Part shown: positions 1 to 8,162 of the stretch, in pieces
Layout: every line of letters begins with the position of its first letter
Position numbering within the stretch: the first letter of the stretch is position 1
DNA from: Curtobacterium sp. A7_M15
GTDB taxonomy: Bacteria > Actinomycetota > Actinomycetes > Actinomycetales > Microbacteriaceae
Length of the DNA: 39,515 nt
Direction of reading: 5' to 3'
Assembly: GCF_030705415.1 (NCBI RefSeq)
Contig: NZ_JAUZED010000021.1
Coordinates: 1-39,515, forward strand
Position numbers and translations under genes: made by a program
Notes under the pieces: model-generated
The model's input: the letters and a program-made list of their open reading frames with translations, nothing else
Databases searched by the model: none
What the model was told of the DNA's origin: nothing

Positions 1-539
1 GGGATGGGCGGGGCGTCGCTGCCCGACCACGCGTCGGGCACCGCATCCGGGTCGGCGAGCGCGCCGTCGAGGTCGACGTCGTCGAACCCGGCGCTCTCGA
101 GCGGCCGGACGAGGAGCCCGGAGCGCACGGCCGCTCCGGCGTGCGGATCCGCCATGGCGGCCTCGATCGTCGCCCGGACCTGTTCGAGCACGCTCGGCGT
201 CACCGGGTGCCCGGCGTCGGACGCGAGGTCGGCCCCGGCCTGGGTGAGCGCGTCGACCACGCCCGCTCGCTGGCGTCGCAGCGCGCGGATGGCTGCCGGA
301 TCGGCATCCGCCTGGGCCTGCCGGATCGCGGGCCCGAGGTCGACCGCCTCGTCGAGTGCACCCTCGTGCGCCAGCAGGTCGACGACCCACGCGGCCGGTG
401 CGGGTTTCCGGAGGCCGCCGATCGCCGTGGCGAGGGCCCGATCGTCCTTCCGGACCGCCCGTTGGCGCGCCGTCCGCTCGGCGACGAAGTCCGCGGGCGC
501 GACGAGGAGCAGTTCCTTCGCCACGTCCGCGAACCCCAT
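1..539 (-). CDS. Conserved actinobacterial protein of unknown function, C-terminus beyond window
   Basis: The frame is open from an ATG at 539 leftward to the window edge (179 codons seen), so the gene is cut at its 3' end. The start reads MGFADVAKELLLVAPADF. It is followed by a charged stretch and the block LRKPAPAAWVVDLLA near residue 43. Further on come an LRRQR segment and GHPVTPSVLEQVRATIEAAM near residue 113. The protein looks soluble and helical, with no signal peptide or membrane segment. This pattern (a 'LRKPs.AAW.vn.L' motif, then 'GHPVt..vl.ev..TL.aAm.Dp') is one I know from uncharacterised actinobacterial proteins that are sometimes labelled transposase without good reason. The start lies 17 bases after the manD stop, so it could be the last gene of the hexuronate operon or an independent gene. 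No function is assigned. Confidence 0.7.
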   Translation of the reverse strand, partial: MGFADVAKELLLVAPADFVAERTARQRAVRKDDRALATAIGGLRKPAPAAWVVDLLAHEGALDEAVDLGPAIRQAQADADPAAIRALRRQRAGVVDALTQAGADLASDAGHPVTPSVLEQVRATIEAAMADPHAGAAVRSGLLVRPLESAGFDDVDLDGALADPDAVPDAWSGSDAPPI

Positions 540-556
540 GCGGACCAGCTTGCCCG

Positions 557-1909
557 CTACCAGTCGTGGACGGTGCCGTCGGCGAGCCGGTTGAAGGGCA
601 GGTACGCCTGCTCGTACGGGTACTTGCCCGCTTCGTCGACGTCGAGCGAGACCCCGAGGCCCGGCTCGTCGCCCGGGTGCAGGTACCCGTCCGTGAACGT
701 GAAGGTCTGCCGGAACACCTGGTTCGTCCTGGGGCCGTGCTGCATGTACTCCTGGATGCCGAAGTTGTGGATCGCCAGCCCGAGGTGCATCTGCGCCGCC
801 AGGCCCACCGGGGAGATGTCGGTCGGCCCGTGGAACCCGGACTTGATCTGGTACATCGCGGCGTAGTCCATCGTCTTCCTCAGCGGGGAGATGCCGCCCA
901 TGTGGGTCACGGCGCCGCGGACGTAGTCGATGAGCTGGTCGCGGATGATGTCCTTGAAGTCCCAGATCGTGTTGAAGACCTCGCCGATCGCCAGCGGCGT
1001 CGTGGTGTGCTGCCGGACGAGCTTCAGCGCTTCTTGGTTCTCGGCGGGGGTGCAGTCCTCGAGCCAGAACAGGTCGTACGGCTCGAGCGACTTGCCGAGC
1101 TTCGCCGCCTGCAGCGGGGTCATCCGGTGGTGTCCGTCGTGCAGCAGCGGGAGCTCCGGACCGAACTCGTTCCGGACGGCCTCGAACACGGTGGGCACGT
1201 GGCGGAGGTAGGCACGGGTGTCCCAGTCCTCCATCGCGGGGAACGCGCCGCGCTGGGCGGGCTCGAAGTCGTAGCGGACGCCGCTGTTGCCCTCGGTGGT
1301 CTTGTTCGACGCGATGCCGTAGATCGACTCGAGCCCGGGGACGCCCGTCTGCACGCGGATCGACCGGTAGCCCTCGGACTGGTGCTCGCGGATGGAGTCG
1401 AACAGCTCCGGCAGCTCCTTCCCCGAGGCGTGGCCGTACGCCATCAGCCCCGTGCGGGAGGCGCCGCCGAGCAGCTGGTACACGGGCATCCCGGCGACCT
1501 TGCCCTTGATGTCCCAGAGCGCCATGTCCACGGCCGCGATCGCCGCCATCGTGACCGGTCCTCGGCGCCAGTACGACGACCGGTAGAGGAACTGCCAGGC
1601 GTCCTCGATCCGGCTCGCGTCGCGGCCGACCAACAGCGGGACGACGTGCTCGGACAGGTAAGCGGCGACGGCGAGCTCGCGACCGTTGAGGGTGGCGTCT
1701 CCCAGACCCGTCACGCCGTCCGCGGTGGTGAGTTTCAGCGTGACGAAGTTGCGGTTCGGGCTCGTGACGATGACCTCGGCGCGGTCGATCAGCTGCCCGC
1801 GGTCGGCCGACGCCCACGTGTCCGGACGCCCGGCGGTGGGATCGGTCGCCGCGCCGGCGTCGGTCGCCCCCGGCACCGGGGCCGCGGGGTTCGTCGTGGT
1901 GTCGGTCAT
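557..1909 (-). CDS. manD: D-mannonate dehydratase, enolase superfamily (ManD/RspA type)
   Basis: The 450-residue product belongs to the RspA/ManD branch of the enolase superfamily, which dehydrates D-mannonate to 2-keto-3-deoxy-D-gluconate using Mg2+. After an Ala/Thr/Pro-rich leader of about 40 residues, the capping domain starts at [18 protein letters not shown]. The barrel carries the expected acidic ligands and bases: LLHDGHHR (D258, H260), [12 protein letters not shown] (E284), IGEVFN (E310) and GFHGPTD (H360). The ATG overlaps the stop of the upstream uxuB-like gene by 4 bases (ATGA), which supports the long N-terminus. Some RspA-like enzymes act weakly on mannonate or on other sugar acids, so the family is certain and the substrate likely. 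Its neighbours uxuB and uxaC make the mannonate route the natural reading. Confidence 0.85.
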   Translation of the reverse strand: MTDTTTNPAAPVPGATDAGAATDPTAGRPDTWASADRGQLIDRAEVIVTSPNRNFVTLKLTTADGVTGLGDATLNGRELAVAAYLSEHVVPLLVGRDASRIEDAWQFLYRSSYWRRGPVTMAAIAAVDMALWDIKGKVAGMPVYQLLGGASRTGLMAYGHASGKELPELFDSIREHQSEGYRSIRVQTGVPGLESIYGIASNKTTEGNSGVRYDFEPAQRGAFPAMEDWDTRAYLRHVPTVFEAVRNEFGPELPLLHDGHHRMTPLQAAKLGKSLEPYDLFWLEDCTPAENQEALKLVRQHTTTPLAIGEVFNTIWDFKDIIRDQLIDYVRGAVTHMGGISPLRKTMDYAAMYQIKSGFHGPTDISPVGLAAQMHLGLAIHNFGIQEYMQHGPRTNQVFRQTFTFTDGYLHPGDEPGLGVSLDVDEAGKYPYEQAYLPFNRLADGTVHDW

Positions 1910-3192
1910 GCGTGGACTCCTTCGTCGGTTCTCGTGCGCTCCGCGGTCTCCCGCGCGGCACGGATGCGGTCGGCCGCAGCGGTGATCGCCGCGACGACGG
2001 GGGTGGTGTCGAGGTCGGGGGCGATGACGCGCAGCACGTCGTGCACGTCCGAGTCTGCCCCGGGGGCTCCGGTGTCGCTCACCAGGTCGGGCTGCTCGGT
2101 CAGGTGCAGCCACCACGCCGCGACGGCGGTCGCGGCGCCCGGACCGATGCCCGCCGACGGGTCGCGGTCGAGCCGGTGCCGGAGCACGTCGACCACGCGG
2201 ACGGGGAGCTTCTCGGAGCCGCCCGCGGCGATCTGCCGGAGGGTGTGCCGGATCCGGGGGTTCGCGAACCGGTCGACCAGGGCGGCCCGCGCCGCGGCGA
2301 CCTCGGCGTCGGGCAGCGGGAGCTCGAGCGCTGCTTCGTCCCAGAGCTGTTCGACGGCCGCGCGGCAGACCGGGTCGTCCATCGCGGACGCGACGGTCTC
2401 GTGGCCGAGCAGCAGCCCGAGGTACGCCAGCAGGGAGTGGGACCCGTTCAGGAGCCAGAGCTTCCGCTGCTCGTAGGGGGTGACGTCGTCGACGATCCGG
2501 ACGCCCGCGGTCTCCCACGCCGGGCGGTCGACGCCGTCGAAGGCGTCCTCGAGCACCCATTCCGCGAACGGCTCGGTGATGACGGGCACCCGGTCGCCGT
2601 CGAGCGCACCGGGGAGCTCCGCCAGCGCCTGGACGTCGTCGTCGGTCGTGGCCGGGGTGATCCGGTCGACCATCGACGAGGGGAACGAGACGTTCGCCTC
2701 GACCCAGTCCTGCACCGCCGGGTCGGCGACGGCGGACACCACCGCGTCGCGGAGCACCTCGCCGTTGTGGGTCAGGTTGTCGAGGCTGATGAGCGCGATC
2801 GGCCCGGACCCGGCGGCACGTCGGGCCTCGAGCCCTTCGACAAGGCGCGAGGGGACGTCGGAACCGGACCGGTAGCCCTGCTCGGTGACCGTCAGCGTGA
2901 CGATGGTGGTCTCCGGAGAGGCGACCAGGTGCCTCCAGGTCGACGCGTCGCTACCCGGGTGCGCCGCCACGATCGTGTCGACCACCTCGGCGGAGTCGCC
3001 CTCTGCCGCACGCGTCACGAGCGTGTACCGGCTGTCCTGCGCGGCGAGTGCGTCGGCGACGTCCGGCGAGCGTCCGGTGAAGGCGGTGATCCCCCACGGT
3101 TCGCCGTCGGTGTGCGCCGTGTACCAGGCGAGGTGGGCGCGCACGAAGGCACCCACCCCGAGGTGCACGATGCCGGGTCGGCGATCGGTCAT
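1906..3192 (-). CDS. uxuB: Mannitol dehydrogenase-family oxidoreductase, probable fructuronate reductase
   Basis: The product is 428 residues long. The N-terminus [18 protein letters not shown] is the nucleotide-binding signature of the polyol-specific long-chain dehydrogenase family (mannitol 2-dehydrogenase, fructuronate reductase, altronate oxidoreductase). [19 protein letters not shown], with the catalytic lysine near residue 244 and a conserved Asn and His behind it, marks the active site. In this operon, between manD and sugar isomerases and with uxaC nearby, reduction of D-fructuronate to D-mannonate is the best fit. Mannitol or arabinitol dehydrogenase cannot be excluded. Both ends overlap neighbours by 4 bases (ATGA), so translation is probably coupled through isomerase-uxuB-manD. 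The start chosen is the ATG at 3192 rather than longer open-frame extensions, because the homology begins there and the overlap is typical. Confidence 0.82.
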   Translation of the reverse strand: MTDRRPGIVHLGVGAFVRAHLAWYTAHTDGEPWGITAFTGRSPDVADALAAQDSRYTLVTRAAEGDSAEVVDTIVAAHPGSDASTWRHLVASPETTIVTLTVTEQGYRSGSDVPSRLVEGLEARRAAGSGPIALISLDNLTHNGEVLRDAVVSAVADPAVQDWVEANVSFPSSMVDRITPATTDDDVQALAELPGALDGDRVPVITEPFAEWVLEDAFDGVDRPAWETAGVRIVDDVTPYEQRKLWLLNGSHSLLAYLGLLLGHETVASAMDDPVCRAAVEQLWDEAALELPLPDAEVAAARAALVDRFANPRIRHTLRQIAAGGSEKLPVRVVDVLRHRLDRDPSAGIGPGAATAVAAWWLHLTEQPDLVSDTGAPGADSDVHDVLRVIAPDLDTTPVVAAITAAADRIRAARETAERTRTDEGVHA

Positions 3193-4076
3193 GCCGACAC
3201 CGGTACGAGGGACCGCAGGTAGGCCAGGTTGTCGGCGGTGCGGGCCTCGAGCGGGAGGTCGGTGGAGAAGTCCTCGATCGTGACCCAGCCGTCGTAGCCG
3301 ACCTGGCGGAGCGCGTCGAGGTACTCGGAGACGGACGCCTGGCCGGTGCGCAGCGGTGCCCACTCGTTCTGCCAGATCGTGCTGCCGTCGGCCCGGGTGT
3401 CGCCGGTGTCCACCCAGCGGGCGTTCTTCACGTGCGCATGGGCGAGGTACGGACCGAGGAGCTCGAACGCGGCGAGGTGGTCCTCGTGTCCCTCGATCAC
3501 GAGGTTGCCGAGGTCGTGGATGACGCCGACGTGCTCCGGATCGAGGCCGTCGACGAGCCGCAGTGCCGCCGATGCCGAGGGCGTGATCGTCATGTGGTGC
3601 AGCTCGACGAGCGCTTTCACGCCCAGCTCGGTCGCACGCGAGACGGCCCACTCGAGGTCCGCCCGGGTGCGGTCGAAGATCTGCGGGTAGGTCTCACCGG
3701 TGCGCTCGCGCTCCTGCCGGTACATCGGCATCGCGACCCGGACCTGGCGGGCGCCGAGCTCGCTCGTGACGCGGAGCATGGTGTCGACGCCGGCACGGTT
3801 CGACGCCTGCTGGTAGCCGCCGATGCCGGAGTACTCGAGCCCGGCGGCGTCGGTCGTGCGGGCGATCTCGCCGACCTGGTCCTCGATGCCGGTGAACTGC
3901 CACGTCGAGTTGTTGCCGGCCCAGAACGAGCGCCCGGCGGGCACGGTCTCGCCGGGTGCCGGGCGGTCGTCGACGATGCGCCACTCGATGCCGTCCCAGC
4001 CCTGGTCGGCGAGCGTCTGTGCGGCCTGCGACGGAGTCCAGTCGGGGGTCGAGGCGGTGAACACGGAGAACTTCAT
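3189..4076 (-). CDS. Sugar phosphate isomerase/epimerase family TIM barrel
   Basis: The 295-residue protein starts MKFSVFTASTPDWTPSQA. It has the AP-endonuclease-2-like barrel of the xylose-isomerase-like superfamily. Visible metal or active-site positions include VELHHMTITPS, GVIHDLGNL, AHAHVKNARW and WVTIEDFS near the C-terminus. Family members isomerise or epimerise free or keto sugars, and newer reports include 3-keto-sugar chemistry. The exact substrate cannot be read from sequence. It lies between a Gfo/Idh/MocA oxidoreductase and the uxuB-like gene, overlapping each by ATGA, so it is made together with the hexuronate enzymes. It may convert a hexuronate or keto-hexuronate epimer into an intermediate of the fructuronate-mannonate route, or belong to a side pathway with the oxidoreductase at 4073-5269. 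Confidence 0.85.
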   Translation of the reverse strand: MKFSVFTASTPDWTPSQAAQTLADQGWDGIEWRIVDDRPAPGETVPAGRSFWAGNNSTWQFTGIEDQVGEIARTTDAAGLEYSGIGGYQQASNRAGVDTMLRVTSELGARQVRVAMPMYRQERERTGETYPQIFDRTRADLEWAVSRATELGVKALVELHHMTITPSASAALRLVDGLDPEHVGVIHDLGNLVIEGHEDHLAAFELLGPYLAHAHVKNARWVDTGDTRADGSTIWQNEWAPLRTGQASVSEYLDALRQVGYDGWVTIEDFSTDLPLEARTADNLAYLRSLVPVSA

Positions 4077-5269
4077 CGGGTGGCTCCTTCTGCTGCGTGT
4101 GCGCCGACGACGGGGACGACGTCGTCGTACGTCCCCTCGATCACGTCGTCGATCCGGACGGGCTTGCCGAGCGTCGCGCTGACGTAGAGCCCGCGCACGG
4201 TGGCGAGCGAGACGAGGGCGGCGTCGACCGTCACGCCGGGCTCGCGCCCCTCGCGGATCGCGGCGACGATGTCGGTGTACTGCCGGGCGTGACCGGCGGC
4301 GAAGTGGTCGGGCTCGGCCGGACCGCCGACGACGTGTTCCGGCGGGACGACCTCGTCCTTCTGGTCGACCGCGCCGGCGACCGCCGTGGCGTTCGAGGTG
4401 GTGGACGCGGACTCGAGCGTCGCCGCGTCCGGTGCGATGTGGAAGTACGCCAGGCGGTCGTCGTCGACGATCGCGGACCCGTGCGTGCCGTACACGGCGT
4501 ACCGGGCGGAGAGGCCCGGGTACGCAGCCGTCGTGCAGTGGATGACGCCGAGCGCTCCCCCGGCGAACCGGACGGTGGCGACGGCAGTGTCCTCGACCTC
4601 GATCCGGTCGTGCGCGAGCAGGCCGGTCTGCGCCGAGATCTCGACCGGACGTCCGAGCGCCCACACGAGCAGGTCGACGGTGTGCACGCCCTGGTTCATG
4701 ACCGCGCCGCCGCCGTCGAGCGCCCAGGTGCCCCGCCAGTCGCCGGAGTCGTAGTAGCCCTGCGAGCGGTACCAGGCGACGCTCGCGAGTCCGGACGTCA
4801 CGGTGCCGAACCCGCCGTCGTGGGCGGCTGCTGCGACGGCTGCGGAGGCCGGGTCGAAGCGGTGCTGGCTGATGACGCTCGTCACGAGGCCGCGTGCGCG
4901 TGCGGCGGCAGCGAGCGCGGCGATCTGGCGGGCGCGGGGCATCGTGGTGTCGAGCGGCTTCTCGATGACGACGTGCTTGCCGGCGGCGAGTGCGGCTTCG
5001 GCCAGCTGGACGTGCATGCCGGACGGCGAGCAGATCGCGACGACGTCGATGTCGGCCTGCGCGATCGCTTCCTCGATGGTGGACGTCGTGATCGGGCGGG
5101 TGACGCCCATCGCCTCGATCTCGTCGGCGGCGCTCGTGGCGGCTGCGGGGATCGCGTCGACGAGGGCGACGACCTGCAGGTCGGGGTGGGCGACGGCGAC
5201 CTTGGCGTGGTGGCGTCCGATGACGCCGGCGCCGACGACGGCGAGCTTGAGCGGGGTTGCTTCGGTCAT
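4073..5269 (-). CDS. Gfo/Idh/MocA family NAD(P)-dependent sugar oxidoreductase
   Basis: The product is 398 residues. A Rossmann fold begins LAVVGAGVIGRHHAKVA (GxGxxG), followed by AICSPSGMH and VIEKPLD with the family lysine at about residue 104. The C-terminal domain contains GGGAVMNQGVHTVDLLVWALG, where the conserved His and Asp line the sugar site. Members oxidise or reduce a hydroxyl/keto group on sugars or inositols. The product is cytoplasmic and has no signal sequence. It starts at ATG 5269 and overlaps the upstream isomerase stop by ATGA; its own stop overlaps the next isomerase start the same way. Sandwiched between two TIM-barrel isomerases, it probably forms a three-enzyme module acting on an imported hexuronide or an unusual uronate. 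The substrate is unassigned. Confidence 0.88.
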   Translation of the reverse strand: MTEATPLKLAVVGAGVIGRHHAKVAVAHPDLQVVALVDAIPAAATSAADEIEAMGVTRPITTSTIEEAIAQADIDVVAICSPSGMHVQLAEAALAAGKHVVIEKPLDTTMPRARQIAALAAAARARGLVTSVISQHRFDPASAAVAAAAHDGGFGTVTSGLASVAWYRSQGYYDSGDWRGTWALDGGGAVMNQGVHTVDLLVWALGRPVEISAQTGLLAHDRIEVEDTAVATVRFAGGALGVIHCTTAAYPGLSARYAVYGTHGSAIVDDDRLAYFHIAPDAATLESASTTSNATAVAGAVDQKDEVVPPEHVVGGPAEPDHFAAGHARQYTDIVAAIREGREPGVTVDAALVSLATVRGLYVSATLGKPVRIDDVIEGTYDDVVPVVGAHAAEGATR

Positions 5270-6102
5270 CGCAGGGTGACTCCGATCTGGTCGGTGAGCT
5301 TCCGGAGGGCGCGACCGGCGCGGCCGAACGCCGCGGGGCCGGAGAACCCGCCGAGGTGGGTGAAGTCGCTGAGGTGCGGCTCGAGGGAGGCGTAGCCGGA
5401 GTACCCGGCGTCGCGGAGTGCGGTGAGCGTCTCGACGAGTTCGCCGTCGCCCTCGCCCGCGGGGACGACGGACGAATCGGCGGCGAGGGCGTCCTTCACC
5501 TGCAGGTAGTCGACGTACGGTGCGAGCTGTGTCCAGCCGTCGGTGAACGGCTTGACGCCGCACTGGACGTAGTTCGCGTTGTCCCAGGCGAGGCGGAGCG
5601 CGGGCGACCCGACGCTCTCGACGATGTCGAGCACCCGCGAGGGGACGTCGCCGTAGATGTCCTTCTCGTTCTCGTGGAGCAGCGTCACTCCTTCCCGCGA
5701 AGCGAGGTCGGCGAGCGCGCGCATCCGGACGAGGACGTCGTCGCGGACGTCCTCGGGTGCACGTCCCTCGAAGTAGAACGAGAAGATGCGGATGTTCGTG
5801 GTGCCGAGGGCGTGCGCGGCGGCGATCGCGCGGCCGAGTCGTCCGACCTCGTGCTCGACGGGCTCGTCGACGGAGACCTTGCCGATGGGCGAGGCGATGG
5901 CGGACACCGTCTGCCCGCGTTCCTCGAGCAGGCGGTGCAGCCCGGCGAGCTGGTCCTCGTCGAGGTCGACGACGTTCACCCCCCAGGCGCTGCGGACCTC
6001 GATGGCGCTGGCGCCGAGCGCCTGCAGCACCGCGACCTGGACCACCGGATCGGCGTCGATCTCGTCGCCGAAGCCGGAGAGTTCCCAACTGGGCTGGGTC
6101 AT
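5266..6102 (-). CDS. Sugar phosphate isomerase/epimerase family TIM barrel
   Basis: This 278-residue xylose-isomerase-like barrel begins MTQPSWELSGFGDEIDADP, with the SGFGDEI opening common in this subfamily. Later motifs are ASAIEVRSAWGVNV, TLLHENEKDIYGD (metal-binding Glu), LRLAWDNANYVQCG and YASLEPHLSDF near the end. The LLHENE...WDNANY...SLEPH pattern is the usual metal-ligand layout of this superfamily. It is only distantly similar to the second isomerase of the operon at 3189-4076, so the two probably do different steps. The ATG at 6102 follows an 81-base gap holding a 14-bp hairpin, so it is the first gene of the five-gene enzyme block. Role inferred: conversion of a keto or epimeric sugar for the adjoining Gfo/Idh/MocA enzyme. 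Confidence 0.85.
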   Translation of the reverse strand: MTQPSWELSGFGDEIDADPVVQVAVLQALGASAIEVRSAWGVNVVDLDEDQLAGLHRLLEERGQTVSAIASPIGKVSVDEPVEHEVGRLGRAIAAAHALGTTNIRIFSFYFEGRAPEDVRDDVLVRMRALADLASREGVTLLHENEKDIYGDVPSRVLDIVESVGSPALRLAWDNANYVQCGVKPFTDGWTQLAPYVDYLQVKDALAADSSVVPAGEGDGELVETLTALRDAGYSGYASLEPHLSDFTHLGGFSGPAAFGRAGRALRKLTDQIGVTLR

Positions 6103-6124
6103 TGCGTTCCTTTCATGAGGACCA

Positions 6125-6164
6125 GCCTGGAGGCGCGGGGCGGGCTGGCACCGCGCCTCCAGGC
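6125..6164. repeat. Perfect 14-bp inverted repeat between transporter and enzyme genes
   Basis: The arms GCCTGGAGGCGCGG (6125-6138) and its exact complement (6151-6164) flank a 12-base loop. The repeat lies in the 81 bases between the last permease gene and the first isomerase gene of the leftward operon. There is no T-tract. It could act as a weak terminator or as a 3' stabiliser that leaves more transporter than enzyme mRNA. The same 13-base core occurs elsewhere in the window, so it also looks like a dispersed palindromic element. Confidence 0.8.
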
Positions 6165-6183
6165 AGTCTGTGGAGAACTGTCG

Positions 6184-7134
6184 CTACTTCACAGAGCCGG
6201 CGGTGAGACCACCGACCAGGTAGCGCTGGAAGATGAGGTAGAGCGCCACGACCGGCACGGCACAGACGATCGAGGCGGCCATCATCTGGCCGTAGATCGG
6301 GACGGCGCCGCCCTCCTGCGTGGTGCCGAGGACCTGCAGGACCACGGCGACCGTGCGCGTGTTGGGGGTCGTCATGATCGTGGAGAAGAGGACGTCGTTC
6401 CAGCCGAGCAGGAAGGCGAAGATCGCTGACACGACGATGCCGGGCCACGACAGCGGCAGGACGATCTTCGTGAGGATCTTGGTGCTGGACGCGCCGTCGA
6501 TGCGGGCCGCTTCCTCGAGCTCCTTCGGCAGACCGCGCAGGTACGTGACCATCACCCAGGTGGAGAACGGGAGGGCGAACGTCAGGTAGGTGACGAAGAG
6601 GCCCCACCGGGTGCCGATGATCTGCACGCCGGTGGCGCTCGCGATGTTCGAGAACACCACGAACACGGGCAGGAGCAGGAGCGTGCCGGGGATCGACTGC
6701 AGTGCGAGCAGACCACGCAGGAAGGTCAGGCGTCCGAGGAAGCGGAACCGGACCAACACGTACGCGGTCGACACGGCGAGCGCCGCACTGGCGACGGCGA
6801 CGGCCCCGGCGGTGAGCATCGAGTTCACGAGCCCCTCGCCGAGCGCGACCGTCGACCAGATGTCGACGTAGTTCCGCAGCGTGAACTCGGACGGGAAGTA
6901 CTCGCCCCGGGCCACCGCGACGTCGGAGTTGACCGACCCGAACAGGATGTAGAGCACGGGGACGGCGATGAACGCGATGATCACCGCGATCACGAGGACG
7001 AGCAGCCAGCGCGGCAGGAGCCGGGTGACGTCAGTGTCGTACGGGCGCTTGTGGCGGCGACCACGGTCCCCTGCCGTGATGCTCTCGGTGAGCGTCGCGG
7101 TCGGGCGGGTCCTCGTCGTGGTGAAGGCACTCAT
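6184..7134 (-). CDS. Carbohydrate ABC transporter permease (MalG/UgpE type)
   Basis: This 316-residue inner-membrane permease has a hydrophilic N-terminus (about 45 residues) and then VLVIAVIIAFIAVPVLYILF. A run of further hydrophobic segments gives about six transmembrane helices. The cytoplasmic EAA loop reads EAARIDGASSTKILTKIVLPLSWPG, which contacts the ATPase in CUT1-family sugar importers. The C-terminus QRYLVGGLTAGSVK is typical of MalG-like subunits. The ATG overlaps the upstream permease stop (ATGA), giving the standard binding protein-MalF-MalG order. No ATPase gene is present; CUT1 importers of actinobacteria commonly share one MsiK-type ATPase encoded elsewhere. The import substrate is inferred to be a uronic acid or a short uronate-bearing oligosaccharide, from the enzymes downstream. 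Confidence 0.93.
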   Translation of the reverse strand: MSAFTTTRTRPTATLTESITAGDRGRRHKRPYDTDVTRLLPRWLLVLVIAVIIAFIAVPVLYILFGSVNSDVAVARGEYFPSEFTLRNYVDIWSTVALGEGLVNSMLTAGAVAVASAALAVSTAYVLVRFRFLGRLTFLRGLLALQSIPGTLLLLPVFVVFSNIASATGVQIIGTRWGLFVTYLTFALPFSTWVMVTYLRGLPKELEEAARIDGASSTKILTKIVLPLSWPGIVVSAIFAFLLGWNDVLFSTIMTTPNTRTVAVVLQVLGTTQEGGAVPIYGQMMAASIVCAVPVVALYLIFQRYLVGGLTAGSVK

Positions 7135-8162
7135 GCTCGGGCTCCGTCGATGTCGGCTGCCGCGGCCGGGGTCGCGGCGGCCAGCGTCGCGCGGTCGGCG
7201 CGGCGCTGCTTGCGGTTGGGGCCCGCGTCGTCACCGGTGTCGAGCTTCACGGCTCGGAGGTAGACGAACAGCGGGATGGCGACGATCACGAGGGAGCAGA
7301 TCGCCATCGCCGCGGACAGGCCGAAGCGGAACGACTGGAAGCTCGCGATGTAGGTGAGGACGGGCATCACCTCGACACTCGAGGGCAGCGGGATGCCGAA
7401 CAGCACGAACGGCAGGGTGAAGTTGTTGATGTTGTGCAGGATCGCGATGATCACCGCGAGGCTCAGGGGTCCGCGGAGGTACGGGAAGATGATGTACCGG
7501 AGCTTCGCCCACCAGGTCACCCCGTCGAGCGCGGCGGCCTCGTGCACCTCGTTGTCGACCGCCTGCAGTCCGGCGAGGGAGAGCAGGTAGACGAACGGCC
7601 AGCTCGTCCAGATCATCACGCCGGCGAGCGCCCAGTACGACGCGGAGCCGTTCAGCCAGAGGACGTCGGTGTGCAGGATCGAGTTCACGACGCCCTGCGG
7701 CTGCAGCATCGTCCGGAAGAACGTGCCGACCACGAAGGCGGGGAGCACGTACGGGATGAGGTAGATCGACCGGACGAGTCCGCGGCCCGGGAACCGGTTC
7801 TGGGTGGAGATCGCCGCGGCGACGCCGATCGGGACCGTGACGGCGGTGACGAGCACCGAGATCGAGACCGAGATCCAGATCGAGTGGAGCAGGGGCGAGT
7901 CGGTGAACGCCTCGGCGAAGTTCGCGAACCCGACGAACGGGGCGCTGAACCACTGGCGGAGCGTGTACTGGTCGAGGTCGAGCATCGCGATGTAGAAGCC
8001 CACCAGGAGCGGCACCACGATGACGGCGAGCATGAGGACGCCGCCGGGCAGGAGCATCCAGAGCGGGCGCTCCCGCTTGTAGAGCGGGGTGGTGCCGTGC
8101 GGGCGGACCTCGCGGCCGCGCGACTCGGTCGCGCGCGGCGCGGGGGTCTGGACCTGCGTCAT
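7131..8162 (-). CDS. Carbohydrate ABC transporter permease (MalF/UgpA type)
   Basis: This 343-residue permease partner of the gene at 6184-7134 has a polar leader of about 35 residues, then WMLLPGGVLMLAVIVVPLLV and five further hydrophobic helices. Its EAA loop is EAAALDGVTWWAKLRYIIFP, a good match to the MalF-type consensus. A long polar C-terminal tail follows the last helix (residues about 310-343, rich in Arg and Ala), which is longer than in many relatives. The start codon ATG at 8162 shares one base with the binding-protein stop (TGATG), and the stop overlaps the next permease start. Complex: a binding lipoprotein outside the membrane, two permeases in it, and a shared cytoplasmic ATPase not encoded here. 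Confidence 0.93.
   Translation of the reverse strand: MTQVQTPAPRATESRGREVRPHGTTPLYKRERPLWMLLPGGVLMLAVIVVPLLVGFYIAMLDLDQYTLRQWFSAPFVGFANFAEAFTDSPLLHSIWISVSISVLVTAVTVPIGVAAAISTQNRFPGRGLVRSIYLIPYVLPAFVVGTFFRTMLQPQGVVNSILHTDVLWLNGSASYWALAGVMIWTSWPFVYLLSLAGLQAVDNEVHEAAALDGVTWWAKLRYIIFPYLRGPLSLAVIIAILHNINNFTLPFVLFGIPLPSSVEVMPVLTYIASFQSFRFGLSAAMAICSLVIVAIPLFVYLRAVKLDTGDDAGPNRKQRRADRATLAAATPAAAADIDGARA

Noticed and set aside
356-2476. Very long open frame on the plus strand across manD and uxuB (about 700 codons)
   Set aside because: It is rich in Arg, Gly and Val with no recognisable motif. The minus strand here carries clear ManD and mannitol-dehydrogenase family proteins; high GC makes stop-free antisense frames common.
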